A stretch of 64,000 nucleotides of DNA from Clostridia bacterium (GTDB lineage Bacteria; Bacillota; Clostridia; Lachnospirales; Lachnospiraceae), in the NCBI GenBank assembly GCA_910575245.1, contig CAJTEN010000007.1:107558-171557 (forward strand), in the 5' to 3' direction. A model generated the notes under the pieces. That model did not search any database and was not told where the DNA came from. It was given only the letters and a program-made list of their open reading frames with translations. The position numbers and the translations under genes were made by a program. Of the stretch, positions 37,534-47,107 are shown piece after piece. Numbering within the stretch: the first letter of the stretch is position 1; each line of letters starts with the position of its first letter.

Positions 37534-38976
37534 ATGAAAATACAAGCATTTAATCCGTTTTTGCCGAGTTATGAGTATATACCGGATGCGGAGCCTTATG
37601 TATTCGGAAGCAGGGTGTATGTCTACGGAAGTCATGACCGGTTTGACGGGGAAGATTTTTGCATGAATGATTATGTGTGCTGGTCAGCGCCGATTGATGA
37701 TCTGGGGGCATGGAAAAAAGAAAGAGTTATTTACCGTTCCGTGCAGGACCCGCTGAACGAAGACGGTACACAGCATCTATTTGCACCGGATGTGCAGGTA
37801 GGTGAAGACGGCAGGTATTATTTGTTTTACTGTCTGCATCGTTCGCCCACTGTCTCTGTGGCGGTTTGTGACGAGCCGGCAGGAGAATATCAATTTTATG
37901 GACATATCCATTATGCGGACGGAATTTTATATGGACAAAAACAGGGAGATGTATTTAATTTCGATCCGGGAGTACTAAAAGATGATGACGGAAGAATCTA
38001 TCTGTATACGGGGTTGTCCTATCTGAAAGACGCACCCATGAGGAAATATCTTGCAGGGATGTTTCAGATAGACGGTTCATATTGTGTCGAACTGGATAAG
38101 GATATGCTGACACTAAAGAGCGAGCCTGTGCTGACAGTTCCCGGGGAGGTTTTGGCGGAAGGAACGGATTTTGAGGGGCATGGATTTTTTGAGGCAAGCA
38201 GCCCGCGGAAGATTAATGGGCGGTATTATATGATTTATTCCTCAGTTAAAAGCCATGATTTGTGTTATGCAGTCAGCGAATCTCCTGTGACGGGGTTCCG
38301 ATATGGGGGTATTATTGTCAGTATTGGAGATATCGGCATTGTAGAAGAGGAGCAGGCTGTGAATTACCTGAGTAATACCCATGGTGGATTGGTGGAAATA
38401 GAGGGACAGTGGTATGTATTTTATCACCGGCATACTAACCGCCACCGTAATTCCCGACAGATGTGCGCAGAGCAGATAAAGATTGCAGAAGATGGAAGGA
38501 TTACACAAACAGAAGTTACAAGCTGCGGCTTAAATGGAGGACCGTTGCAGGGAACAGGAAGATATGAAGCCCGAATTGCCTGCAATTTATCAAGTGCCGG
38601 AGGAACTTTCATGTACCAGAAAGAAAAAACGGCAGGAGAAGAGAGGCATCCTTATTTTACGCAGGATGGAGAAGACAGAGAGGATAATCCCAATCAATAT
38701 ATTGCTAATCTGCGGGATGGCGCATGGGCCGGATTTAAATACTTCGATATCAGACAGAGCAGCCGGATTAAAATCAGTGTGCGGGGAAATGCAGAAGGTG
38801 AAATGCTGGTACAGGATGAAAAGGATGGGGAAATCAGGGCGGTTATTCCGGTACGCCCATCGGCGGACTGGCAGGAGGAATCTGGGGAGTTTCATATAGA
38901 GCCGGGCGTACATGCTTTATATTTTATATATAAAGGAAGTGGCAGCATGGACTGGCAGTGGTTTGAGTTTTGCTGA
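37534..38976 (+). CDS. Glycoside hydrolase family 43 enzyme, paralogue of the gene at 15954
   Basis: A 480-residue GH43 enzyme: FNPFLPSYEYIPDAEP, VYVYGSHDRFDG (base blade), LFAPDVQVGEDGRYYLFY, FNFDPGVLKDDDGRIYLYTG and FYHRHTNRHR. The C-terminal beta domain repeats the pattern of the first GH43 (ANLRDGAWAGFKYFDI against TGLEDGSQAGYKYFDM). AAAGGAG lies before ATG 37534. No signal peptide. Two cytoplasmic paralogues in different operons suggest either duplicated function or different linkages. Confidence 0.88.
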   Translation: MKIQAFNPFLPSYEYIPDAEPYVFGSRVYVYGSHDRFDGEDFCMNDYVCWSAPIDDLGAWKKERVIYRSVQDPLNEDGTQHLFAPDVQVGEDGRYYLFYCLHRSPTVSVAVCDEPAGEYQFYGHIHYADGILYGQKQGDVFNFDPGVLKDDDGRIYLYTGLSYLKDAPMRKYLAGMFQIDGSYCVELDKDMLTLKSEPVLTVPGEVLAEGTDFEGHGFFEASSPRKINGRYYMIYSSVKSHDLCYAVSESPVTGFRYGGIIVSIGDIGIVEEEQAVNYLSNTHGGLVEIEGQWYVFYHRHTNRHRNSRQMCAEQIKIAEDGRITQTEVTSCGLNGGPLQGTGRYEARIACNLSSAGGTFMYQKEKTAGEERHPYFTQDGEDREDNPNQYIANLRDGAWAGFKYFDIRQSSRIKISVRGNAEGEMLVQDEKDGEIRAVIPVRPSADWQEESGEFHIEPGVHALYFIYKGSGSMDWQWFEFC

Positions 38977-38991
38977 AAGGAGAAATAGTTT

Positions 38992-40812
38992 ATGGGAAAG
39001 GAATATTTTTGTAATCCGGTAAATGTACCTTACCGGTATCAGTTTAATAAACCGCAGGTTCAGGGAATGTCCGGCGATGCGCCGGTGCAGGTGGCGCGCG
39101 AAGCGGCAGACCCTTCGATGATTCAGTTTCAAGGTAAATATTATATTTTCGCATCTATGACGCTTAGCGTATGGATATCGGAGGATATGGTGCATTGGGA
39201 AAGCCACCGTCTGCCGGAATCACTTCCGTTGTATGATTATGCGCCGGATGCAAGAGTGGTGGGGGATTATGTATATTTCTGTGCTTCCAGAAAGGAAGAA
39301 GCATGCAGTTTTTATCGTACCAAAGATGTTATAAACGGACCTTATGAGGAGATAAAGGGAACGTTTTCCTTCTGGGATCCGAATCTTTTCGTAGATGATG
39401 ACGGCAGAATGTATTTTTACTGGGGCTGCTCTAATCAGACACCTATATGGGGTGTAGAGCTTGACTCTGAGACTATGAAGCCTCTGACGGAGAAGAAGGA
39501 ACTGATATGGGGTGACGCATGGACAAAGGGGTATGAGAGAAGCGGGGAGAATCACTGTGCACCGCCTTTTCCGGAAGAAGAAATTGAAGTGCGTTATCAG
39601 GAGTTCCTAAAGTCACATCATATAGAAGAAGCGATGCTGCCGGAGAGTATGGTTATGCAATTACATGGACATGTGAGCCGTAAGCCATTTATTGAAGGCG
39701 CGTGGATGGATAAATATCAAGGCAGGTATTATCTCCAGTATGCATGTACAGGTGCAGAGTACAATGTATATAGTGACGGGGTTTATGTGAGCGATTTTCC
39801 CCTTGGTCCTTTTACGCTGGCGGATAATAACCCATATTCCTATAAGCCGGGCGGCTTCCTGCCGGGAGCCGGGCATGGCTCGACGATGTGGGACAAACAA
39901 GGGAATCTGTGGCATGCTTCCACGATGCGGATTAGTATGAACCATACATTTGAGCGACGCGTAGGAATCTGGCCAGCAGGATTTGATGAAGACGGCGAGC
40001 TTTTCTGTAACCAGCGTTATGGTGACTGGCCGATGGAAGTAGAAGACGACAGGATGAACCCATGGAAGGAGCCTCAATGGTATCTATTAAGTTACGGGAA
40101 AACAGCATCCGCGTCTTCCTTTACAGAGAAAAAAGAACCGAAATATGCTGTAGATGAAAATGTGCAGACATGGTGGCGTGCCGCAACAGCTAAGTGTGGT
40201 GAGTGGATTCAGGTAGATCTGGAAAAAAGTTATACGGTAAACGCTGTACAGATTAATTTTGCAGATGATGGTATCAATATTCCTGTGCCGGGGAAAATCC
40301 GTGGAACTACGCAAGCCCGTTATATCGAAGAGAAAGACCATGTGACCCGCTGGAAACTGGAGGGTTCTCTGGATGGTAAAAATTATTTTATGATAGAGGA
40401 TAAGTCAGAAGCAGATACGGACTTACCCCATGACTTGATTGTAAGGCTGGAAGGCGTTCAGGCACGGTTCCTGAAACTGACGGTAATCGAAGTACCATAT
40501 GGGCAGACGGCCTGCATTTCCGGTTTACGCATATTTGGCGTAGGCGACGGGGAAAAGCCGGAAGTACCGGAGTTTGAAGCGTATAGGGAAAATGAGCTGG
40601 ATATGATGGTGAAAATAGCAGGTACAAATGCCACAGGTTATAATATTTTGTGGGGCAGTCAGCCCGATAAACTCTATCACAGTCATATGGTATTCGGAAA
40701 TGAGCAGCGTATAGGGGCGCTGGTTAAGGGAAAAGAATATTATGTGCGTGTGGATGCATTTAATGAAAATGGGATTACTGAGGGGAATGTCGTAAAGATA
40801 TTGAGAGGCTGA
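38992..40812 (+). CDS. GH43 enzyme with discoidin (F5/8 type C) and Fn3-like domains
   Basis: A 606-residue protein starting with a GH43 propeller (AADPSMIQFQGKYYIFASM, YDYAPDARVVGDYVYF, FWDPNLFVDDDGRMYFYWG, FIEGAWMDKYQGRYYLQY) of about 355 residues. A discoidin/CBM32-like domain follows (ASSFTEKKEPKYAVDENVQT, WIQVDLEKSYTVNAVQINF), then an Fn3-like end (GYNILWGSQPDKLYHS). Such an accessory domain usually serves extracellular enzymes, yet no signal peptide is seen. It begins 15 bases after the previous GH43 stop with AAAGGAGA. Confidence 0.88.
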   Translation: MGKEYFCNPVNVPYRYQFNKPQVQGMSGDAPVQVAREAADPSMIQFQGKYYIFASMTLSVWISEDMVHWESHRLPESLPLYDYAPDARVVGDYVYFCASRKEEACSFYRTKDVINGPYEEIKGTFSFWDPNLFVDDDGRMYFYWGCSNQTPIWGVELDSETMKPLTEKKELIWGDAWTKGYERSGENHCAPPFPEEEIEVRYQEFLKSHHIEEAMLPESMVMQLHGHVSRKPFIEGAWMDKYQGRYYLQYACTGAEYNVYSDGVYVSDFPLGPFTLADNNPYSYKPGGFLPGAGHGSTMWDKQGNLWHASTMRISMNHTFERRVGIWPAGFDEDGELFCNQRYGDWPMEVEDDRMNPWKEPQWYLLSYGKTASASSFTEKKEPKYAVDENVQTWWRAATAKCGEWIQVDLEKSYTVNAVQINFADDGINIPVPGKIRGTTQARYIEEKDHVTRWKLEGSLDGKNYFMIEDKSEADTDLPHDLIVRLEGVQARFLKLTVIEVPYGQTACISGLRIFGVGDGEKPEVPEFEAYRENELDMMVKIAGTNATGYNILWGSQPDKLYHSHMVFGNEQRIGALVKGKEYYVRVDAFNENGITEGNVVKILRG

Positions 40813-40844
40813 ATAAGTAAAAATAATAAAAGGAGGGCAACTAT

Positions 40845-41912
40845 ATGGAGATGACACTGAGATGGTATGGCTCTAAGTTCGATACGGTGACATTAAAACA
40901 GATCCGGCAGATACCGGGCGTTACCGGAGTTATTACAACATTATATGATACACAGCCCGGTGAAGTATGGGACAGGGAGAGAATCCGCGGCATGAAAGAT
41001 GAAGTGGAGGCGTCCGGACTGCATATCGCAGGTCTAGAGAGCGTCAACATTCATGATGCGATCAAGACCGGCGTGCCGGAAAGGGAGCAATATATCAATA
41101 ATTATATCAAAACACTTGAGAATCTGGGGCAGGAAGATATCCATCTGGTATGCTACAACTTCATGCCGGTGTTTGACTGGACGCGCACGGAACTGGCGCG
41201 TGTAAGGCCGGACGGTTCTACGGTACTCGCATATACACAGGCAGCTGTGGACGCCATTGACCCGGAGAAGATGTTTGAGTCCATTGCAGGGGATATGAAT
41301 GGAACGGTCATGCCGGGTTGGGAGCCGGAGCGTATGGCTCATGTAAAAGAGTTGTTTGAGATGTATAAAGAAATCGATGATGAAAAGTTATTTGAAAATT
41401 TAAAATATTTTCTGGAAAGAATCATGCCGGTCTGTGATAAATATGATATCAACATGGCAATCCACCCGGATGATCCGGCATGGAGTGTATTCGGTCTTCC
41501 ACGCATCATTATCAATAAGGAAAACATTCTCCGTATGATGAAAATGGTAGATAATCCACATAATGGCGTGACATTCTGCTCCGGCTCTTATGGCACAAAC
41601 CTGGAAAATGACCTGCCGGATATGATCCGTTCGCTGAAAGGAAGAATCCATTTTGCCCATGTACGGAACTTAAAGTTTATTACGCCGGACAACTTTGAAG
41701 AAGCGGCACATCTTTCCAGCGACGGAAGTTTTGATATGTATGAGATCATGAAAGCCTTATATGATATCGGATTTGACGGACCGATCAGACCGGATCACGG
41801 CCGTATGATCTGGGATGAGGTAGCAATGCCCGGATATGGTCTTTATGACCGTGCACTTGGGGCGGCATACTTAAACGGATTGTGGGAAGCTATTAAGAAG
41901 TCCGCTGTGTAG
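40845..41912 (+). CDS. uxuA: Mannonate dehydratase
   Basis: A 355-residue UxuA, converting D-mannonate to 2-keto-3-deoxygluconate. LRWYGSKFDTVTLKQIRQIP followed by GVTGVITTLYD, GLESVNIHDAIKTG, LVCYNFMPVFDWTRTEL, MAIHPDDP and HFAHVRNLK are the family's conserved blocks, including the His/Cys/Asp metal ligands. Length is normal. AGGAGGGC precedes the ATG. It sits with uxuB, eda, kdgK and uxaC, together a complete glucuronate route, so the locus burns glucuronate rather than galacturonate (no altronate dehydratase is present). Confidence 0.97.
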   Translation: MEMTLRWYGSKFDTVTLKQIRQIPGVTGVITTLYDTQPGEVWDRERIRGMKDEVEASGLHIAGLESVNIHDAIKTGVPEREQYINNYIKTLENLGQEDIHLVCYNFMPVFDWTRTELARVRPDGSTVLAYTQAAVDAIDPEKMFESIAGDMNGTVMPGWEPERMAHVKELFEMYKEIDDEKLFENLKYFLERIMPVCDKYDINMAIHPDDPAWSVFGLPRIIINKENILRMMKMVDNPHNGVTFCSGSYGTNLENDLPDMIRSLKGRIHFAHVRNLKFITPDNFEEAAHLSSDGSFDMYEIMKALYDIGFDGPIRPDHGRMIWDEVAMPGYGLYDRALGAAYLNGLWEAIKKSAV

Positions 41913-41998
41913 ACTTTTCCCACGCAGGAGGTATGTCCGGAAAACAATCTTTTTCGTGCGGATTTGAGATTTAGCAGAGTAAAATCATGGAGGTTATG

Positions 41999-43603
41999 AT
42001 GAAAGTAGATTTACAAGGAATTGCAGACAGGAAACAATGGGAAGACAAAGGATATCACCTTCCAGAGTATGACATCGGACAGATGAGGGAGGCAACAAAA
42101 GAAAATCCGTTCTGGATACACTTCGGTGCAGGCAACCTGTTCCGTGCCTTTCATGCCGCAATCGTGGAGAAAATGCTGAATGAAGGAAAGCTGGACAGAG
42201 GATTAATTGTCGCGGAAGGCTTCGATTATGAGATTGTGGAGAAGATGTACGATACACATGACAATCTGGGGATCGCAGTGACACTTAAGGCGGACGGGAC
42301 AATTGATAAGAGAGTGATAGGAAGCGTGGCGGAAGCCCATCCTTTAGATTCAGGTAATGAGACGGCATATGGCAGGCTGAAGGAAATCTTTGAGAAGGAT
42401 TCCCTGCAGATGGTTACCTTTACGATTACGGAGAAAGGCTATAGCCTGACCAATGCAAAAGGGGAACAGCTGCCGGATGTGGCGGCAGATTTTACGGCAG
42501 GACCGGAACGGCCGGCAAGCTATATGGGGAAGGTGTCTTCCCTGCTCTATGCCAGATACTGCGCGGGAGCAAAACCCATTGCCATGGTCAGCACGGATAA
42601 CTGTTCCCATAATGGGGATAAGCTGTATGTGGCGGTATCGGCATTTGCACGAGCCTGGATGGAAAACGGAAAGGCAGATGCCGGATTTATGGAGTATATT
42701 GATTCCGAAAAGGTATCTTTCACATGGAGCATGATCGATAAGATCACGCCCCGGCCGGATGCGTCTGTGGAAGCCATTTTACGGAAAGACGGCGTGGAAG
42801 AATTAGAACCGGTCGTCACGTCTAAAAATACATATGTTGCACCTTTTGTAAACGCAGAAGAAACGGAATATCTGGTCATTGAGAATGATTTTCCCAACGG
42901 ACGGCAGAAGCTGGAAGAAGGCGGCGTTATGTTTACGGACCGCACGACGGTAGACAAAGTAGAGAAGATGAAAGTATGTACCTGTTTAAATCCGCTTCAT
43001 ACCTGTCTTGCCATTTTCGGATGCCTGCTTGGATACCGGAAAATCTCTGATGAGATGAAGGACAGGGAACTCGTAAAGTTGGTGGAGACAGTGGGATATA
43101 AAGAAGGGCTTCCGGTGGTAGTCGATCCGATAATTTTAAGCCCAAAAGAGTTTATTGATACAGTGCTCAAGGTACGTGTACCGAACCCGTTTATGCCGGA
43201 CACACCACAGAGGATTGCAACGGATACTTCCCAGAAACTGGCGATCCGGTTCGGGGAGACTATTAAGGCTTATGCGGCGGACGAAAACCTGAAAGTTGAT
43301 GATCTGCAGATGATTCCGCTTGTCTTTGCAGGATGGATGAGATACCTGATGGCAGTGGACGATGAAAGGAAGCACTTTGAGCTGAGCCCGGATCCGCTGC
43401 TTGCTGAAATCTGCCCGCAGATAGAGGGGATCAGACTCGGAGATACCGATGTGGAAGATGTCATAAGACCGATCATGGAAAATGCAAAGATATTTGGTGT
43501 CAATCTGTATGAGGCAGGTATGGCAGATAAGGTATGCGGCTATTTTAAGGAACTGATCGCAGGACCGGGAGCAGTCCGCAGTACACTGCAGAAATATGTC
43601 TAA
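41999..43603 (+). CDS. uxuB: Fructuronate reductase / mannitol dehydrogenase family
   Basis: A 534-residue polyol dehydrogenase of the mannitol dehydrogenase family; in this operon it should reduce D-fructuronate to D-mannonate with NADH. IHFGAGNLFRAFHA is the nucleotide-binding start, then VSTDNCSHNGDKL, CLNPLHTCLAIFGCLLGY and ATDTSQKLAIRF with the catalytic lysine region. Three in-frame ATGs lie together; 41999 is chosen because GGAGG at 41989-41993 gives five-base spacing. The 74-base gap before it holds no terminator. Confidence 0.92.
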   Translation: MKVDLQGIADRKQWEDKGYHLPEYDIGQMREATKENPFWIHFGAGNLFRAFHAAIVEKMLNEGKLDRGLIVAEGFDYEIVEKMYDTHDNLGIAVTLKADGTIDKRVIGSVAEAHPLDSGNETAYGRLKEIFEKDSLQMVTFTITEKGYSLTNAKGEQLPDVAADFTAGPERPASYMGKVSSLLYARYCAGAKPIAMVSTDNCSHNGDKLYVAVSAFARAWMENGKADAGFMEYIDSEKVSFTWSMIDKITPRPDASVEAILRKDGVEELEPVVTSKNTYVAPFVNAEETEYLVIENDFPNGRQKLEEGGVMFTDRTTVDKVEKMKVCTCLNPLHTCLAIFGCLLGYRKISDEMKDRELVKLVETVGYKEGLPVVVDPIILSPKEFIDTVLKVRVPNPFMPDTPQRIATDTSQKLAIRFGETIKAYAADENLKVDDLQMIPLVFAGWMRYLMAVDDERKHFELSPDPLLAEICPQIEGIRLGDTDVEDVIRPIMENAKIFGVNLYEAGMADKVCGYFKELIAGPGAVRSTLQKYV

Positions 43604-43676
43604 GGAGAGCGAAGTGAAAAAGAGCTGCTAAAATCTTCACAGCACATTTATGACTTGGAAAGGAGTGGCGGATTAA

Positions 43677-44315
43677 ATGAACGAAATAGAAATAATTCAA
43701 AAACTGGGAGTAGTTCCGGTAGTTGTACTTAATGATGCAAAAGATGCCCTGCCTCTGGCTGAGGCGTTATGCGATGGCGGACTTCCCTGCGCAGAAGTTA
43801 CATTTCGTACTGAAGCGGCGGAAGAATCAATCAAGATTATGACAAAAGAATACCCGGAAATGCTCATAGGAGCAGGGACGGTGCTTACCACAGAGCAGGC
43901 TGACCGTGCCGTGGATGCGGGAGCAAAGTTCATTGTCAGTCCGGGATTTGATGCGGAGATTGTGGATTACTGTCTGGAAAAGGGGATTCCGGTATTTCCG
44001 GGATGTATTACGCCTTCGGAAACAGCACAGGCGGTTAAGCGGGGATTGAAGGTCATAAAGTTTTTCCCAGCGGAGCAGTTCGGCGGTATTGCCGCGATTA
44101 AGGCTCTGGCAGCCCCTTATACGGATATCAGGTTCATGCCTACTGGTGGTATCAATGCTGACAATCTTGGGAAGTATCTGTCTTATGACAGGATTGTGGC
44201 GTGTGGGGGAAGCTGGATGGTAAGAGCGGACCTGATTAGAAACAGAGAATTTGATGAAGTAAAGAGGCTGACCGCTGAAGCAGTGGGACTGGTAGCTGAG
44301 ATTAGAAATAAATGA
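43677..44315 (+). CDS. eda: 2-keto-3-deoxy-6-phosphogluconate aldolase
   Basis: A 212-residue KDPG/KHG aldolase, splitting KDPG into pyruvate and glyceraldehyde 3-phosphate. CAEVTFRTEAA holds the catalytic Glu, GAGTVLTTEQADRA and FIVSPGFD are phosphate/substrate loops, VIKFFPAEQFGG contains the Schiff-base lysine, and FMPTGGINADN is the phosphate site. Length is typical. GGAAAGGAG lies before the ATG. It is the last step of the glucuronate route and is followed closely by the sugar kinase. Confidence 0.96.
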   Translation: MNEIEIIQKLGVVPVVVLNDAKDALPLAEALCDGGLPCAEVTFRTEAAEESIKIMTKEYPEMLIGAGTVLTTEQADRAVDAGAKFIVSPGFDAEIVDYCLEKGIPVFPGCITPSETAQAVKRGLKVIKFFPAEQFGGIAAIKALAAPYTDIRFMPTGGINADNLGKYLSYDRIVACGGSWMVRADLIRNREFDEVKRLTAEAVGLVAEIRNK

Positions 44316-44372
44316 TGCGGATGTGTGTCTGCGGTACAAGGCCGGCAGACCGCGGAAAGGTATGGGATAAAA

Positions 44373-45410
44373 GTGAAGCAGAATATGGGAAAAAAAGTCG
44401 TTACATTCGGTGAGATCATGTTGAGGCTGGCACCGGAAGGATATTATCGTTTTGTGCAGGCGGAAAGTTTCGGTGCTACCTATGGCGGAGGAGAGGCAAA
44501 CGTGGCGGTGTCCCTTGCAAATTTCGGTTTTGATGCCTGCTTTGTCACGAAGCTCCCGGCACATGAGATCGGACAGGGAGCAGTCAATTCATTGAGAAGG
44601 TTCGGGGTGGACACCTCCGGGATCGTGCGCGGGGGAGACAGGGTTGGTATTTATTTCCTGGAGAAAGGGGCATCCCAGAGACCGTCAAAGGTGATCTATG
44701 ACCGTGCAGGTTCTTCCATTGCCATGGCGTCAAAAGATGACTTTGACTGGAAAGCGATTTTAGAAGGGGCGGAGTGGTTCCATTTTACAGGGATTACACC
44801 CGCGCTGAATGACAATGTGGCGGGGATATGTCTTGAGGCGTGTAAGGCAGCCAAGGAAGCGGGAATTAAGATATCCTGCGATTTAAATTACAGGAATAAG
44901 CTGTGGAGCAAGGAAAAAGCAGGGCAGGTTATGGGTGAGCTCTGTACGTATGTGGATGTATGCATTGCAAATGAAGAAGATGCGACGGATGTATTTGGCA
45001 TCAGGGCTGAGAATACGGATGTTTATGCGGGCGAAGTGAACCACGAAGGATATAGGAGTGTTGCAAAGCAGCTGGCAGACCGTTTCGGTTTTGAAAAGGT
45101 GGCAATCACCCTGCGTGAGTCAATCTCTGCAAACGATAACCTGTGGTCGGCTATGCTGTATGATGGGGATGATTATTTCTTCAGTAAAAAATATAAAATG
45201 CACATCGTTGACCGTGTGGGCGGCGGGGACAGTTTCGGAGCAGGTCTGATTGCGGCATGTTTAAACGGATATGATGCACAGAATACCGTTGAATTTGCGG
45301 TGGCGGCATCCTGTCTGAAACATTCCATTGAAGGAGATTTCAATATGGTGACGGTGGATGAGGTCTTGAAGCTGGCAGGCGGAGACGCTTCCGGGCGTGT
45401 GCAGAGATAG
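44373..45410 (+). CDS. kdgK: 2-keto-3-deoxygluconate kinase (PfkB family)
   Basis: A PfkB/ribokinase-family kinase of about 345 residues: KVVTFGEIMLRLAPEGYYRF, YGGGEANVAVSLANFG, SCDLNYRNKLWS and the signature DRVGGGDSFGAGLIAAC with the catalytic Asp near the C-terminus. In context it phosphorylates KDG to KDPG between UxuA and Eda. GTG 44373 is preferred (GGAAAGG twelve bases away); ATG 44385 is an alternative and would shorten it by four residues. No transmembrane or extra domain. Confidence 0.92.
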   Translation: MKQNMGKKVVTFGEIMLRLAPEGYYRFVQAESFGATYGGGEANVAVSLANFGFDACFVTKLPAHEIGQGAVNSLRRFGVDTSGIVRGGDRVGIYFLEKGASQRPSKVIYDRAGSSIAMASKDDFDWKAILEGAEWFHFTGITPALNDNVAGICLEACKAAKEAGIKISCDLNYRNKLWSKEKAGQVMGELCTYVDVCIANEEDATDVFGIRAENTDVYAGEVNHEGYRSVAKQLADRFGFEKVAITLRESISANDNLWSAMLYDGDDYFFSKKYKMHIVDRVGGGDSFGAGLIAACLNGYDAQNTVEFAVAASCLKHSIEGDFNMVTVDEVLKLAGGDASGRVQR

Positions 45411-45474
45411 TCTGGCGGGGAACATTTGAAAAGTGTTTTATGGCTGAGCGAAGCGAAAGGGACGGATATTAAAG

Positions 45475-46887
45475 ATGAAAAAATTTATGGATGAAAATTT
45501 CCTGCTGTCAACTGAAACAGCGCAGAAGCTGTATCATGAATATGCCGCGGCAATGCCGGTTCTGGATTATCACTGCCATATCAGCCCGCAGGAGATTGCA
45601 GAAGATAAGCAATTTGAAAATATTGCACAGATCTGGCTGGGCGGCGACCATTATAAGTGGCGGCAGATGCGTTCCAACGGGATAGCAGAAGAATATATTA
45701 TCGGGAATGCCCCTGACCGGGAAAAATTCCAGAAATGGGCGGAGACGTTGGAAAAGGCAATCGGGAATCCTCTGTATCATTGGAGCCATCTGGAACTGCA
45801 GAGGTATTTCGGATATGACGGGGTGCTGAATGGGGAAACAGCGCAGGAAGTGTGGGATATTTGTAACGATAAATTAAGAGGGGAAAAGATCAGTGCAAGA
45901 AGCCTGATCCGGCAGTCTAATGTGACATTGCTGTGTACCACCGATGATCCGGCAGATGATTTGGAATGGCATAAACAGATTGCTGAGGATAAGACTTTTG
46001 ATGTGCAGGTTCTGCCTGCATGGAGACCGGAAGCCGCCATGAAGATAGCGGCACCGGGGTTCGCGGGTTATATAGAACGCCTTGGCAGGGCGGCGGATAT
46101 GGAGATTACAACCTTTGGAGAGTTGAAAACTGCCCTTACAAAACGGATGGAATTTTTTAATGGAATGAGGTGCCGGATCTCGGACCACAGCCTTGACTAT
46201 GCCATGTATGTGCCGGCATCAGAGGCGGAAATAGAAGACATTTTTGCACGGGCGCTGGCAGGAGAGGAAGTGTCTTACGAAGAAGAGTTAAAATATAAAA
46301 CGGCATTTCTTTTATACGCAGGGAAAGAATATGTGCGGCTGGGATGGGCCATGCAGTTGCATTATGGCGTGAAGCGGGATAACAATAAGAAAATATACCG
46401 CTGTCTGGGAGCCGATGCCGGGATAGACTGTATCAATAACCATACGCCGTCTGCCCAGCTGGCGGATTTACTGGACGCACTGAATGAGGCTGACGCCCTT
46501 CCCAGGACAATCCTGTACAGCTTGAATCCGACGGATAATGCGGTAATTGGCACTGTCATCGGTTGTTTTCAGGATGAAGGATGCGCCGGAAAGATCCAGC
46601 AGGGAAGCGCATGGTGGTTCAACGACAATAAACAGGGAATAATTGACCAGATGACATCGCTTGCAAATCTGGGGCTTCTTGGCAATTTTATCGGAATGCT
46701 GACGGATTCCCGGAGTTTTCTTTCTTACACAAGGCATGAGTATTTCCGCAGGATACTCTGCGAACTAATCGGCGGATGGGTGGAAAACGGGGAATATCCG
46801 AATGACGAGAAGGCGCTTGCAAAACTTGTAAAAGATATTTCCTATCGGAATGCCGTGCGGTATTTTGGGTTTGATCTGGAGATATAA
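45475..46887 (+). CDS. uxaC: Glucuronate isomerase
   Basis: A 470-residue uronate isomerase converting D-glucuronate to D-fructuronate (also D-galacturonate to tagaturonate). VLDYHCHISPQEIAEDK carries the HxH metal site, DHYKWRQMRSNGI, SLIRQSNVTLLCTTDDPADD, QLHYGVKRDNN and LTDSRSFLSYTRHEYFRRIL are diagnostic blocks. Length is full. Last gene of the long operon 32085-46887, with a terminator further on at 47108. As mannonate but not altronate enzymes are present, glucuronate is its likely physiological substrate. Confidence 0.97.
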   Translation: MKKFMDENFLLSTETAQKLYHEYAAAMPVLDYHCHISPQEIAEDKQFENIAQIWLGGDHYKWRQMRSNGIAEEYIIGNAPDREKFQKWAETLEKAIGNPLYHWSHLELQRYFGYDGVLNGETAQEVWDICNDKLRGEKISARSLIRQSNVTLLCTTDDPADDLEWHKQIAEDKTFDVQVLPAWRPEAAMKIAAPGFAGYIERLGRAADMEITTFGELKTALTKRMEFFNGMRCRISDHSLDYAMYVPASEAEIEDIFARALAGEEVSYEEELKYKTAFLLYAGKEYVRLGWAMQLHYGVKRDNNKKIYRCLGADAGIDCINNHTPSAQLADLLDALNEADALPRTILYSLNPTDNAVIGTVIGCFQDEGCAGKIQQGSAWWFNDNKQGIIDQMTSLANLGLLGNFIGMLTDSRSFLSYTRHEYFRRILCELIGGWVENGEYPNDEKALAKLVKDISYRNAVRYFGFDLEI

Positions 46888-46912
46888 GTTGCCTTCGCAG
46901 AACCGAGACACA

Positions 46913-47071
46913 ATGAAGGAGATGTTTAACGATAAAGACTTCAAATTTGTATTGAGCAGCATTGTAGGACTGATACTATGTGTCAGTAGTGCGGTAAATC
47001 TCGAAGTACTGATTGCAATTATAAGTGGAGTCAGCCTGATACTTGAGAGTGATAATGTTGATAAATTTTGA
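46913..47071 (+). CDS. Possible small membrane protein (52 residues)
   Basis: An ORF from ATG 46913 with a charged start (MKEMFNDKDFKF) and one or two hydrophobic segments (SSIVGLILCVSSAV and LEVLIAIISGVSLIL). There is no convincing ribosome binding site, and the uxaC stop is only 25 bases upstream. It may be a remnant or a true small membrane protein; evidence is thin. Confidence 0.3.
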   Translation: MKEMFNDKDFKFVLSSIVGLILCVSSAVNLEVLIAIISGVSLILESDNVDKF

Positions 47072-47107
47072 TGTATTGTGGGTGTAATCGGAGAAAACAG
47101 AAAATGG

